64,000 bases of DNA from Tolumonas sp008015085 (GTDB lineage: Bacteria; Pseudomonadota; Gammaproteobacteria; Enterobacterales; Aeromonadaceae). Position 1 is the first letter of the stretch; every line of letters starts with the position of its first letter. Of this stretch, positions 1 through 8,403 are shown piece after piece. The position numbers and the translations under genes are program-made. The notes under the pieces are model-generated. The model made no database searches, was not told the DNA's origin, and worked only from the letters and a program-made list of their open reading frames with translations. The stretch is from assembly GCA_029265125.1 (NCBI GenBank), contig JAJUJX010000014.1, forward strand, positions 8,559 through 72,558. Direction: 5' to 3'.

Positions 1-255
1 CTGCAGAATGTCACCTTGGGTGGGACTGGCAAAGAACATGGTGATCGCCACCCGAAAATTCGTGAAGGCGTAATGATTGGCGCGGGTGCTAAGGTGCTGG
101 GCAATATTGAAGTGGGTGAGGGCGCCAAAATTGGCGCAGGTAGTGTGGTGCTGGCTCCGGTGCCGCCACATACCACTGTGGCGGGCGTTCCGGCGAAAGA
201 GGTAGGCCGGCCATCGACTTTAAAACCATCATTGAGTATGGAACAGGATATCTGA
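1..255 (+). CDS. cysE: Serine O-acetyltransferase, C-terminal part (5' end outside window)
   Basis: Only the last 84 residues are present, because the reading frame is already open at base 1. They read as the left-handed beta-helix (hexapeptide repeat) end of CysE, which transfers acetyl from acetyl-CoA to L-serine in the cytoplasm, the first committed step of cysteine synthesis. The segment DRHPKIREGVMIGAGAKVLG carries the conserved His of the CysE active site and is followed by I/V-G-x-G repeats and the VPPHTTVAGVPA turn. The tail after this is shorter than in E. coli CysE by about 20 residues, so the C-terminal peptide that docks to CysK should be checked (it ends in Ile, as expected for CysK binding). 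A hairpin terminator follows directly. Confidence 0.93.
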   Translation: MQNVTLGGTGKEHGDRHPKIREGVMIGAGAKVLGNIEVGEGAKIGAGSVVLAPVPPHTTVAGVPAKEVGRPSTLKPSLSMEQDI

Positions 256-280
256 ACGGGGCTTATGCCCCGTTTCTTTC
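256..280 (+). terminator. Rho-independent terminator after cysE
   Basis: ACGGGGC and GCCCCGT pair around a TTAT loop and are followed by a T-rich stretch, immediately after the cysE stop codon. Confidence 0.8.
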
Positions 281-331
281 ATTGTCATTCCTATATGACT
301 TCATCATGAAGTTGTTATTGCTGGAGGAGCC

Positions 332-1609
332 ATGATAAAGCCGGCAGCGGGTGTGCTATTGCTGGGAATGTGGGTGTGCTATCTGGGTTATTTGTTCTTC
401 GGAATCTCTCCTTGGCCAGCAGCGTCACTGGCCTGGTGTTCAGCGATATTGTTAGGTCCCCGACTGGATAAAGCGGCCCGACGACAGTGTGCCATTTTAT
501 ACAGCGCGGCATTTTTATTGCTGATCTTTGACTGGTTGAATGGTGTGTCTTTCACCGCAAAAGAACTGTTTCTGCCAAATATTGATATGGTGGCATTGTT
601 TACCGGGGTTAGTACGCTGAATTTGGCAACCGCAGCCATGAGCGAAAAAGAGCAGCCAAACTGGACTGGCTGGAAAGGGCTCTTCAGTTCTTTGCTGAGT
701 GTCAGTTTTCTCGGTGCGGTTATTAATATGTCTGTGCTGTTTGTGGTAGGTGATAAGCTGGCACACAATGGTACGCTGGAGCGCCGACAGGTCATTATTC
801 TGAACCGGATATATTGTGGCGCGGCATATTGGTCTCCTTTCTTTATTGCTATGGCCGTGGCTTTGACCTATGCGCCGGGGATGCAGTTTTCCCGCATTCT
901 GCCATTTGGTTTGTTAGCTGCTTTGGGGGCCATGTTAATTACTATCTGGGATGTTTGGCGTAGCGGTATTGATTCGTTTGAGGGGTATCCTTTACGGTTG
1001 CAAACCTTGCGACTGCCAGTGTTGTTGTCGTTAGCTGTGCTGGCGGGTAAATGGTTGTGGCCTGCGGTGACAATTACCGGTGTGATTGCTCTGATGGCTC
1101 CCCTGATATCAATGATTCTGATGCCTAAGCGGGAAATGACATCTGCACTTAAGCGTCAGGTGACTGAGCGCTTTCCTTCAATGGGTAGTCAGGTGGTTTT
1201 ATTTCTGGGGGCGGGTTTACTGGCGGCCGGCATTCATGGCTTAACGCAGATCTGGTCGCCTGAGGGGTTATTTGTTTACATCAGGCATTACGGCGTGCTT
1301 GAAGCTTCGATAGTGACTCTGGTGATATTGTTGATTGCTTATCTCGGTGTTCATCCGATCATTATGACTTCTAGTCTGGCTCCGCTGCTATGGCATCTGC
1401 ATCCGGATCCGTCATTGCTGGGCATGACATTCTTATTTGCCTGGGGACTGGCAACAGGGGCGACGCCTCTGTCTGGGGCTAATCTGGCGCTGATCGCCTG
1501 CTATCGGGTACGAGCCTGGAATATGCTGGTCTGGAATATTGGCTATGCCGTAAAAGAGTGGATTTGGCTGACAGGGCTGTATGCCTTGTATATCTGGTGT
1601 TATTTATAA
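332..1609 (+). CDS. Polytopic membrane protein, possible ion-transporter-superfamily permease
   Basis: This 425-residue protein is almost entirely hydrophobic, with roughly ten to twelve likely membrane segments, so it belongs in the inner membrane. I do not recognise a named family. The C-terminal third has GVHPIIMTSSLAPLL, followed by an AWGLATGATPLSGANLAL stretch, a pattern that recalls the hairpin and substrate loops of the IT superfamily (ArsB, NhaC and DASS-like carriers); that link is a weak inference. The start ATG has a GGAGGAG ribosome binding site seven bases upstream. It follows cysE after a terminator and is probably a single-gene unit. A role in anion or organic acid transport is possible but not shown. 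Confidence 0.75.
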   Translation: MIKPAAGVLLLGMWVCYLGYLFFGISPWPAASLAWCSAILLGPRLDKAARRQCAILYSAAFLLLIFDWLNGVSFTAKELFLPNIDMVALFTGVSTLNLATAAMSEKEQPNWTGWKGLFSSLLSVSFLGAVINMSVLFVVGDKLAHNGTLERRQVIILNRIYCGAAYWSPFFIAMAVALTYAPGMQFSRILPFGLLAALGAMLITIWDVWRSGIDSFEGYPLRLQTLRLPVLLSLAVLAGKWLWPAVTITGVIALMAPLISMILMPKREMTSALKRQVTERFPSMGSQVVLFLGAGLLAAGIHGLTQIWSPEGLFVYIRHYGVLEASIVTLVILLIAYLGVHPIIMTSSLAPLLWHLHPDPSLLGMTFLFAWGLATGATPLSGANLALIACYRVRAWNMLVWNIGYAVKEWIWLTGLYALYIWCYL

Positions 1610-1720
1610 GCAACAGGCTAAGGCTTTTTGGGCTGCTGAGTTGTGTCATCTGCATTAGCAGACTATTCTTACCGCCTGATGAATTTATCTGCCTCCGGCA
1701 GAGTTGTATATAGGTGCCTT

Positions 1721-1933
1721 ATGTCTTTTGAAGTGTTAGAACAGCTGGAAGCGAAAGTTCAATCTGCCGTAGATGGCATTGCTTTATTGAAAATGGAATT
1801 GGATGAACTGCGTGCTCAGAATCAGCAGTTAAAAGAAGAAAATCAGAATCTGCGTAATGAACATCATGCCTGGCAGGATCGTTTACGTTCTTTGCTGGGT
1901 AAAATGGATCAGATGAACAGCGATAACAATTGA
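1721..1933 (+). CDS. zapB: Cell division factor ZapB
   Basis: A 70-residue protein predicted to be one continuous coiled coil. It starts MSFEVLEQLEAKVQSAVDGI and continues with Leu heptads and Gln/Asn/Glu-rich positions, closely like E. coli ZapB (MSLEVFEKLEAKVQ...), and ends with a WQDRLRSLLGKM segment matching the family's C-terminal part. ZapB is a cytoplasmic Z-ring associated protein that joins ZapA-FtsZ to MatP-bound DNA. I chose the ATG at 1721 over upstream in-frame ATGs because the homology begins there. The convergent rraA next door is also its neighbour in E. coli. Confidence 0.93.
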   Translation: MSFEVLEQLEAKVQSAVDGIALLKMELDELRAQNQQLKEENQNLRNEHHAWQDRLRSLLGKMDQMNSDNN

Positions 1934-1950
1934 TCAAATGTTGCTGATAC

Positions 1951-1978
1951 AAAAACGCCGGGTGATTCCGGCGTTTTT
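1951..1978. terminator. Bidirectional terminator between zapB and rraA
   Basis: AAAAACGCCGG and CCGGCGTTTTT form an 11-bp stem around GTGATT. The A-run and T-run give a terminator in both directions, fitting the convergent genes on each side. Confidence 0.9.
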
Positions 1979-1990
1979 CATATCTGGAGA

Positions 1991-2476
1991 TTATTCGATA
2001 TCGAGCGGTTCTGGTGACAGAATGATACCGGTCGTGTCGGCATAAATATGATCTTCCGGCAGGAACGTGACACCACCAAAATTCACAGGCAGTTCACTGT
2101 CGCCGCTTTCTTCATCGTCTGCGCCAACAGGAATGGATGCCAGCGCTTGAATGCCGATGTCCAGATCGGCCAGCGCATCCACCTCACGTACAGAACCATA
2201 GCAGATGATCCCTTCCCAGCCGTTATCGGCTGCAGTTGCTGCAATTTCTGCATCAATCAATGCCCGGCGCAGAGAACCACCACCATCTATCAGCAGCACG
2301 CGACCAATGCCATTTTCCTTCACGAGCTGACGGATAATGCCATTTGCTTCAAAACACTTAATGGTGGTGACCTGACCGCCGAATGACGAGCGGCCACCAA
2401 ATGTGCTGAACATAGGCTCTACAACATCGACCTGATCCTGGTAGATGTCACAAAGTTGGGAGGTATTGTATTCCAT
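1991..2476 (-). CDS. rraA: Regulator of ribonuclease activity A
   Basis: This 161-residue protein matches RraA, a trimeric cytoplasmic protein that binds the C-terminal scaffold of RNase E and dampens degradosome activity. It has the MenG/RraA fold signature: the FGGRSSFGGQV loop, GRVLLIDGGGSLRRALIDAEIA, and GWEGIICYGSVREVDAL. Length equals that of E. coli RraA (161). It was once annotated as a menaquinone methyltransferase, but no SAM motif is present. It is transcribed towards zapB and diverges from the MFS gene; the 278 bases between hold no other gene that I can see. Confidence 0.96.
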   Translation of the reverse strand: MEYNTSQLCDIYQDQVDVVEPMFSTFGGRSSFGGQVTTIKCFEANGIIRQLVKENGIGRVLLIDGGGSLRRALIDAEIAATAADNGWEGIICYGSVREVDALADLDIGIQALASIPVGADDEESGDSELPVNFGGVTFLPEDHIYADTTGIILSPEPLDIE

Positions 2477-2754
2477 GGTGATGAGTCCAACGGATTGACG
2501 TTATCAGCAGTATAAGGATGCTGCCCGGGAAAGCAAAGTCTGAACCATGCAGAATTGGCTGATGCGACACAAAAAAGAAGGTGGTGCTGGCTGAATACAC
2601 TATTCGCAGACGAAATGTGATTGTCATCACTTTGTCATCGGTGTTTAATCAGAGTCAGGAAGCTGCACGCATTAAAAATGTCTACTTTTTGGTTTTGTTG
2701 TGAATTTGTAGCTTCCTTGAGATGGAATTTGCATATTTCTGCTGCGAGGACGCT

Positions 2755-4083
2755 ATGTCACACGATAAATCATCTGTACCTGCTGGTTCGGAACATCGCC
2801 GGCTTAATAGTAAAGATTACAAAACACTGTCTTTGGCTGCGCTGGGCGGAGCACTGGAGTTTTATGATTTCATTATCTTTGTCTTTTTAGCTGCGATTGT
2901 GGGTCAGCATTTTTTTCCGGCTAATATTCCTGACTGGCTACGCCAGTTCCAGACTTATGGCATTTTTGCCGCTGGGTATTTGGCTCGTCCATTAGGCGGC
3001 ATCATCATGGCTCATTTTGGGGATCTGGTTGGCCGTAAAAAAATGTTTAACCTGAGTATTATGCTGATGGCGTTGCCGACGCTGTTGATGGGACTACTAC
3101 CAACTTATGATTCCATCGGTATTTTGGCCCCGTTATGCCTGCTGCTCCTGCGTATTTTACAAGGTGCTGCGATCGGTGGCGAAGTGCCAGGTGCCTGGGT
3201 ATTTGTTTCTGAGCATGTGCCGTCACACCGGATTGGCTATGCCTGTGGCTCACTCACTGCCGGACTGACCGCCGGTATCCTGCTGGGCTCACTGGTGGCA
3301 ACTGCACTGAATACCTTGCTGCCACAAGCGGACATTATTGCCTGGGGATGGCGCATTCCTTTTCTGCTGGGTGGCTTATTCGGCCTGTTTGCCATGATGC
3401 TGCGTCGCTGGCTGGAAGAAACACCGATTTTTAATGAGATGAAAGCGAAAAAACAGCTGGTGGAAGGTTTACCTCTGAAGCAGGTACTGGGTAACAGTAA
3501 ACCCGAAGTGGTGATGTCGATGCTGTTAACCTGGATGCTGTCTGCGGCAATTGTGGTGGTGATCCTGATGACGCCGACCTACCTGCAGAAACAGCTGGCG
3601 ATTGCACCGACTGCGGCATTGCAGGCGAACTCACTGGCTACGGTGACACTCACTTTAGGTTGTATTTTCTTTGGCTGGCTGAATGATCGGATCAACAGTG
3701 GTCTGGTTTTTATTGTGGGCAGTATCGGTCTGGCAGTGACGACCTATGTGTTTTATCACGGTGTTGCAGCAGATCCGTCTTTATTGTTAGTACTGTATCC
3801 ATTGGTTGGTTTCTTTGTGGGGATTGTAGGAGCTGTGCCGTATGCCATGGTCATGGCTTTCCCGCCGGCAATCCGTTTTTCCGGCATTTCATTTTCCTAC
3901 AATTTGTCTTATGCCATTTTTGGCGGATTGACTCCGATGGTGGTTGCACTTTGGCTGAAAAATGAACCGATGGCACCGTGTTATTACGTCATCATGTTAT
4001 GTGTGGTGGGGGCAGCAGTTGGCTGCTGGTTGTTACAGCAACAACTGAGACAGGAATCCACTGCGTTAGCTGAAGCCAATTGA
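2755..4083 (+). CDS. MFS transporter, metabolite:H+ symporter type
   Basis: A 442-residue inner-membrane carrier with about twelve membrane helices. The N-terminal segment LGGALEFYDFIIFVFLA followed by RPLGGIIMAHFGDLVGRKKMF is typical of the metabolite:H+ symporter family that includes ProP, ShiA and KgtP; the GDLVGRKK loop is the MFS motif A between helices 2 and 3. RILQGAAIGGEVPGAW is the usual helix-5 region. The substrate cannot be read from sequence. I chose the ATG at 2755 because GAGGA lies five bases upstream; an in-frame ATG at 2722 lacks this. It ends next to a convergent phosphatase gene. Confidence 0.88.
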   Translation: MSHDKSSVPAGSEHRRLNSKDYKTLSLAALGGALEFYDFIIFVFLAAIVGQHFFPANIPDWLRQFQTYGIFAAGYLARPLGGIIMAHFGDLVGRKKMFNLSIMLMALPTLLMGLLPTYDSIGILAPLCLLLLRILQGAAIGGEVPGAWVFVSEHVPSHRIGYACGSLTAGLTAGILLGSLVATALNTLLPQADIIAWGWRIPFLLGGLFGLFAMMLRRWLEETPIFNEMKAKKQLVEGLPLKQVLGNSKPEVVMSMLLTWMLSAAIVVVILMTPTYLQKQLAIAPTAALQANSLATVTLTLGCIFFGWLNDRINSGLVFIVGSIGLAVTTYVFYHGVAADPSLLLVLYPLVGFFVGIVGAVPYAMVMAFPPAIRFSGISFSYNLSYAIFGGLTPMVVALWLKNEPMAPCYYVIMLCVVGAAVGCWLLQQQLRQESTALAEAN

Positions 4084-4084
4084 A

Positions 4085-4127
4085 CCATTGCCAGGCCAGT
4101 GTTTAAGCGCTGGCCTGATGGCAATGC
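4085..4127. terminator. Long hairpin between convergent MFS and phosphatase genes
   Basis: CATTGC, then AGGCCAG, pair with CTGGCCT and GCAATG further on, giving a long interrupted stem. No T-run follows, so termination is inferred from position between converging genes. The hairpin overlaps the 3' end of the phosphatase gene. Confidence 0.45.
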
Positions 4128-4846
4128 AGATCTTTACCCGCTTCCAATACGCTCAGATAACCGCCGGGAAACACAGCTCCGCTGTCAAGCCAGAGACAAT
4201 TGCCCTTACGGTAGGGTGTCGGTCTGATGGGGGTATGTCCCATGACACACCAATCGATCCCTTTGATCCGGTATGCCTCTGAGAGTAAGTCTGTTTTATT
4301 GGCCAGTGAGATCCGCTCCCGCGACCAGACCAATTTTTCTATCAGATCATCACGTTTTTTGGCTTTGTATTCTTTTAAGGCAGTGAGTAATTCCTGCCAG
4401 TCATTGAAAACCGGATCGGCATGGCAGATACCAACATGAACGTTATCTACGGTGTATAGATCGATAACGAGAGGAAGCTGTTCCAGTTTCGGTAGCCAGT
4501 GATCACGGATTTGTTGCTGTTCCGCTTTTGGCAGTTCATAAAACCAGTTGCCGCCGTTGCGAACCCAGCAATATTCCGCCAGTGCATCTCCATCACGTAA
4601 AGCAGCACATAGCATTTGTTCATGATTGCCCTGTATAGAATAAAAGCCTGGCTTATCGAGTAGTTGCAAGCAGCCGGGGCTATCAGGTCCGCGATCAGTG
4701 AGATCTCCTAATAGGATACAGACATCGCCTTTGTCTGCAGAAAATTGCAGTCCAGCGAGTATTGATTCGAGAGGAGTTAAACAGCCATGTAAGTCTCCGG
4801 CAATAAATGTTCTGCCCTGAACCCGCAGTGTCTGACAATATGACAT
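4103..4846 (-). CDS. PPP-family serine/threonine phosphatase (PphA/PphB-like)
   Basis: A 247-residue metallophosphoesterase with the three classic PPP blocks: GDLHGC near residue 18, GDLTDRGPDS near 47 and GNHEQM near 73, followed by ICHADP and VMGHTP metal-ligand histidines. These bind two metals and hydrolyse phosphoesters. Overall layout and length are closer to the bacterial PrpA/PrpB (PphA/PphB) phosphatases than to ApaH, which is about 280 residues. Thr replaces the usual Val in GD-V-DRG, which should not affect metal binding. The substrate is unknown; in E. coli such enzymes have been linked to misfolded-protein stress signalling. It diverges from ychJ. Confidence 0.85.
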   Translation of the reverse strand: MSYCQTLRVQGRTFIAGDLHGCLTPLESILAGLQFSADKGDVCILLGDLTDRGPDSPGCLQLLDKPGFYSIQGNHEQMLCAALRDGDALAEYCWVRNGGNWFYELPKAEQQQIRDHWLPKLEQLPLVIDLYTVDNVHVGICHADPVFNDWQELLTALKEYKAKKRDDLIEKLVWSRERISLANKTDLLSEAYRIKGIDWCVMGHTPIRPTPYRKGNCLWLDSGAVFPGGYLSVLEAGKDLHCHQASA

Positions 4847-4997
4847 GATATTTTCCCCGCTGTTGCTCCTCTATATCCAAGCGTAGTTTATTTTTCATGG
4901 TTTATTTTTGAGCAATTCAAATATCTTTTCTGCAGTTTATCGGGGGGATTCACGGCTGTGATAAGATCTTTTTCCATTCTATTTTTCAGGAACTGGC

Positions 4998-5477
4998 ATG
5001 TCAGTGAATTCAGAATTGTGTCCTTGCGGTAGTAACAAGAGTTTCGCAGAGTGCTGCCAGCCATTACTCATCGGAGAGAAACGTGCTGATACGCCGGAAC
5101 AGCTGATGCGATCCCGGTTTACCGCCTTTTATCGTGGCGATGCCTGGCAATATATTCTGGCTACCTGGCATCCGGAGTACCGGCCTGCGGTCTCAGAAGC
5201 CGAATTAGCAGAAGAAAGCCGGCTGGCAAAATGGGAGAAACTTGAAGTCAGGGAGACCAAAATAGATGGTAATCAGGGGGAGGTGACTTTTTGTGCTTGG
5301 TATCGCGATCGCCAAGGCTTACATCCGCATCTGGAACGTTCTCAGTTCGTACGTTTTGAAGGGGAATGGGTGTATACCACCGGTGAATTCTTGCCTTATT
5401 CCCGCGCCGTCAAGGTCAAGCCTAATGATCTGTGCCCGTGTGGCAGCGGTAAAAAATATAAGAAATGCTGCGGCTGA
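4998..5477 (+). CDS. ychJ: YchJ-family SEC-C motif protein
   Basis: A 159-residue protein with a SEC-C zinc-binding motif at each end: LCPCGSNKSFAECC near residues 7-20 and LCPCGSGKKYKKCC at the C-terminus. Between them is the UPF0225/YchJ domain (NTF2-like), with TPEQLMRSRFTAFYRGD and a WYRD...HLERSQF core. SEC-C motifs resemble the SecA C-terminal tail that binds SecB, but the function of YchJ is not established. It lies 21 bases before pabA, with which it is probably co-transcribed. Confidence 0.9.
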   Translation: MSVNSELCPCGSNKSFAECCQPLLIGEKRADTPEQLMRSRFTAFYRGDAWQYILATWHPEYRPAVSEAELAEESRLAKWEKLEVRETKIDGNQGEVTFCAWYRDRQGLHPHLERSQFVRFEGEWVYTTGEFLPYSRAVKVKPNDLCPCGSGKKYKKCCG

Positions 5478-5498
5478 TGATTTTTTTGCGGAGTAAGC

Positions 5499-6077
5499 AT
5501 GATCCTGCTGATTGATAACTATGACTCGTTCACCTACAACCTGGTGCAGTATTTCGGACAACTGGGGGCGAAGATTGAGGTCCGCCGCAATGATGCCATT
5601 ACACTGGACGAAATCAGCCTGCTGAGTCCTTCCCATCTGGTGATCTCCCCCGGCCCTTGTACGCCCAATGAAGCGGGCATTTCGCTGGACGCAATCCGTC
5701 AATTTGCCGGTGAAATTCCGATTCTGGGGGTTTGTCTGGGTCATCAGGCGATTGCGCAGGCCTTTGGCGGGCAGGTGATCCGGGCCCGGCAAGTTATGCA
5801 TGGTAAAACCAGCTCAATTGGTCATGATGGTAAGGGGGTCTTTGCAGGGCTAAACAACCCGCTGACAGTAACCCGTTATCACTCCTTGCTGGTGGAGGAG
5901 GCCAGTCTGCCAGAGACATTCGAGGTTTCAGCCTGGACATTCCCTGAAGCGGGTGAGGCGCGGGAAATTATGGGATTACGTCACCGGACTTTGCCGATAG
6001 AAGGCGTGCAGTTTCATCCGGAAAGTATTCTGAGCGAGCAGGGACTCGAATTATTAGCTAATTTTCTGCAGCAGTAG
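5499..6077 (+). CDS. pabA: Aminodeoxychorismate synthase glutaminase subunit (PabA/TrpG type)
   Basis: A 192-residue class I glutamine amidotransferase. NYDSFTYNLVQYFGQLG opens the fold; the nucleophile is Cys79 in GVCLGHQAIAQAFGG, and VQFHPESI gives the catalytic His and Glu. It supplies ammonia to PabB for 4-amino-4-deoxychorismate in folate synthesis, and related proteins also serve anthranilate synthase. I prefer pabA because the gene stands next to argD and crp, as in enteric bacteria, and not in a trp operon. A GCGGAGTAAGC ribosome binding site precedes the ATG. Confidence 0.9.
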   Translation: MILLIDNYDSFTYNLVQYFGQLGAKIEVRRNDAITLDEISLLSPSHLVISPGPCTPNEAGISLDAIRQFAGEIPILGVCLGHQAIAQAFGGQVIRARQVMHGKTSSIGHDGKGVFAGLNNPLTVTRYHSLLVEEASLPETFEVSAWTFPEAGEAREIMGLRHRTLPIEGVQFHPESILSEQGLELLANFLQQ

Positions 6078-6173
6078 TATTTGTTGTTGGGTGTCACCTT
6101 TCATGGTGATATATTATGCATTCTAATTGATTAAATTTTCACTTTTCTGGTTTCGCTGTGCTAAGGAGTTCGT

Positions 6174-7391
6174 ATGTCAGAACAGACGCAGGTTACGCGT
6201 GGTTGGTTTGATGAAGTCATTGTGCCAACTTATTCTCCTGCCGCTTTCATTCCGGTGCGTGGTCAGGGTTCCCGTTTGTGGGATCAAGCTGATCGCGAAT
6301 ATATCGACTTGGCTGGTGGGATCGCGGTAAATGCGCTGGGTCATTGTCATCCTGCATTAGTAAAAACACTGACCGAACAGGGCAACAAACTGTGGCATGT
6401 CAGTAATTGGATGACCAATGAACCGACACTGCGTCTGGCTCGTAAGATGGTGGATGCCACTTTTGCGGACCGAGCTTTCTTCTGTAACTCTGGAGCTGAA
6501 GCCAACGAAGCCGCGTTCAAACTGGCTCGTCGTTATGCTAAAGATAAATTCGGCGAACAAAAAGATCAGATCATCGCATTTCTGCAGGGCTTCCATGGCC
6601 GTACCTTCTTTACCGTGAGTGTTGGCGGTCAGTCGCATTATTCTGATGGGTTTGGTCCGCGTCCTGGTGCGATCCAGCATATTCCTTATAACGATGTCGA
6701 TGCCTTGAAAGCACTGATTTCTGATAAAACCTGTGCGGTGGTGATGGAGCCATTGCAGGGGGAAGGTGGCGTGCTGCCCGCTAATAAAGAATTTGTCAAA
6801 GCGGTACGTGAGCTGTGTAACCAGCACAATGCACTGCTGATTTTTGATGAAGTACAGACGGGCATGGGGCGTACCGGTAGCCTGTTTGCTTATATGCAGT
6901 CAGGTGTTGAGCCGGACATTCTGACTACCGCCAAAGCGTTGGGTGGTGGTTTCCCGATTGCCGCAATGCTGACTCGTGAATACATTGCCCAGGTATTCCA
7001 GCCTGGCGTACACGGCACTACCTTTGGTGGTAACCCGCTGGCCTGCGCGGTAGCAGAAACTGCGTTTGATTTGATCAATGCACCGGAATTGCTGGCTGGT
7101 GTGAAAGACCGTGAGCTCTGGTTCCGTGCTGCGCTGGAGAAGATCAACGCAGAATACCATTGCTTCAGCGAAGTGCGAGGACAAGGCCTGCTGATCGGGG
7201 CGGTGCTGAATGAGAAGTTTGCCGGTAAAGCAAAAGCGTTTGTAGATGCAGGTATTGAACAGGGCGTTCTGTTCCTGGTTGCCGGTCCGAATGTGGTTCG
7301 CTTCACACCGGCACTGAATCTGACGGCAGAAGAGTTTGCCGAAGGGATGAGTCGCTTCACTCTGGCTGTGGCTCAGGTGGTCAACGGCTAA
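6174..7391 (+). CDS. argD: Acetylornithine/succinyldiaminopimelate aminotransferase
   Basis: A 405-residue class III PLP aminotransferase, the same length as E. coli ArgD (406). The PLP lysine is Lys254 in TTAKALGGGFPIAAM; FCNSGAEANEAAFKLAR forms the phosphate cup and FDEVQTGMGRTG gives the PLP-ring aspartate. It makes N-acetylornithine from the semialdehyde in arginine synthesis and also acts in lysine/diaminopimelate synthesis. AstC, the catabolic paralogue, is very similar in sequence; neighbourhood with pabA and crp supports ArgD. CTAAGGAGTTCGT gives a strong ribosome binding site. Confidence 0.93.
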   Translation: MSEQTQVTRGWFDEVIVPTYSPAAFIPVRGQGSRLWDQADREYIDLAGGIAVNALGHCHPALVKTLTEQGNKLWHVSNWMTNEPTLRLARKMVDATFADRAFFCNSGAEANEAAFKLARRYAKDKFGEQKDQIIAFLQGFHGRTFFTVSVGGQSHYSDGFGPRPGAIQHIPYNDVDALKALISDKTCAVVMEPLQGEGGVLPANKEFVKAVRELCNQHNALLIFDEVQTGMGRTGSLFAYMQSGVEPDILTTAKALGGGFPIAAMLTREYIAQVFQPGVHGTTFGGNPLACAVAETAFDLINAPELLAGVKDRELWFRAALEKINAEYHCFSEVRGQGLLIGAVLNEKFAGKAKAFVDAGIEQGVLFLVAGPNVVRFTPALNLTAEEFAEGMSRFTLAVAQVVNG

Positions 7392-7445
7392 GCCAAAACT
7401 TCATCGCGCATGAATCCATCTTGAAAAAGGTGGATTCGAGGCAAA

Positions 7446-7479
7446 TAAAAAAGGCTGCAAAAATTTGCAGCCTTTTTTG
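7446..7479. terminator. Bidirectional terminator between argD and crp
   Basis: AAAAAAGGCTGCAAA pairs with TTTGCAGCCTTTTTT. A second hairpin (GAATCCA...TGGATTC, 7411-7437) lies just upstream. The A- and T-runs fit termination of both converging genes. Confidence 0.92.
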
Positions 7480-7494
7480 TCAATGCGGTGTCGA

Positions 7495-8133
7495 TTAACG
7501 GGTACCGAATACCACGATAGTCTTACCGTGTGCCGTGATCAGTTCCTGATCTTCCAGCATTTTCAGAATACGACCTACCGTTTCGCGGGAGCAACCCACG
7601 ATCTGACCGATTTCCTGACGAGTGATCTTGATCTGCATGCCATCTGGATGAGTCATTGCATCAGGCTGTTTTGCCAGATTCAGCAGGGTCTGAGCGATAC
7701 GACCGGTCACATCCAGGAAGGCCAGGTTGCCGACTTTCTGGCTGGTGGTCTGCAGACGGCGGGCCATCTGAGCAGAAAGACGCATCAGGATCTCAGGATT
7801 AACCTGGATCAGCTGACGGAATTTTTTATAAGAGATTTCAGCAACTTCACAAGAAGTTTTGGCGCGGATCCACGCTGAGCGGATTGGGTTTTCGCTTTCG
7901 TCAAACAGACCCAGTTCGCCGATAAAGTCTCCCTGATTCAGGTAAGACAAAATCATTTCCTTGCCTTCTTCATCTTTTATCAGCACTGCTACAGAACCTT
8001 TGATAATGAAATACAAAGTTTCTGCTTTTTCGCCGGCATGAATGAGGGTGCTTTTCGCCGGGTATTTATGAATATGGCAGTGAGATAAGAACCATTCCTG
8101 TGTTGGATCGCTTTGCGGTTTGCCGATTACCAT
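7495..8133 (-). CDS. crp: cAMP receptor protein (catabolite activator)
   Basis: A 212-residue CRP, nearly identical to the E. coli protein (210) over its cAMP-binding domain, dimer helix C (LMRLSAQMARRLQTTSQKVGNLA) and the helix-turn-helix, whose recognition helix reads SRETVGRILK. It binds cAMP and activates or represses catabolic genes at TGTGA-N6-TCACA sites. An oddity is DESENPIRSAW in the phosphate-binding cassette, where E. coli has EEGQERSAW: two extra residues directly before the cAMP-contacting Arg-Ser. AAGAGGACAG precedes the ATG. The 270-base upstream region must hold its promoter, but I found no convincing CRP box there. Confidence 0.97.
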   Translation of the reverse strand: MVIGKPQSDPTQEWFLSHCHIHKYPAKSTLIHAGEKAETLYFIIKGSVAVLIKDEEGKEMILSYLNQGDFIGELGLFDESENPIRSAWIRAKTSCEVAEISYKKFRQLIQVNPEILMRLSAQMARRLQTTSQKVGNLAFLDVTGRIAQTLLNLAKQPDAMTHPDGMQIKITRQEIGQIVGCSRETVGRILKMLEDQELITAHGKTIVVFGTR

Positions 8134-8403
8134 TATCTGTCCTCTTAAGCGCCTGTGTGCCTCACTGTTGAAAGTGCAGCATCCTTTTTATTTCTTACTG
8201 GTTTGAGTCAATCAAAACATCACATCAGGATCTGTGGCAGGACTGACCCAAACTCAGTAACGAGCCCACATTTCGCTGGGAATAGAGCGAAGAGTAAACG
8301 TAAGCCCGCAATAACGACCTAGCATAAGGCGCGGAAAAAGTAATGACAAGAGATGCTTACCTAAATAAACGTCTTGTTCTAACCGGAACGACATATTTAA
8401 AAT
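8134..8403 (-). other. Leader/promoter region of crp, no gene seen
   Basis: These 270 bases between yheU and crp contain no reading frame that looks coding on either strand. They presumably hold the crp promoter and a long leader. I looked for a CRP half-site pair for autoregulation and found only weak fragments. Confidence 0.4.

Noticed and set aside
2621..2890. 89-residue frame overlapping the MFS transporter start
   Set aside because: It runs out of frame into a well-supported transporter gene and has no motif.
7465..7878. 137-residue plus-strand frame opposite crp
   Set aside because: It overlaps the argD/crp terminator and is antisense to crp; no sign of coding.
8134..8403. CRP autoregulatory sites before crp
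   Set aside because: Only isolated TGTG and TCAC pieces were found, with no correctly spaced TGTGA-N6-TCACA pair.
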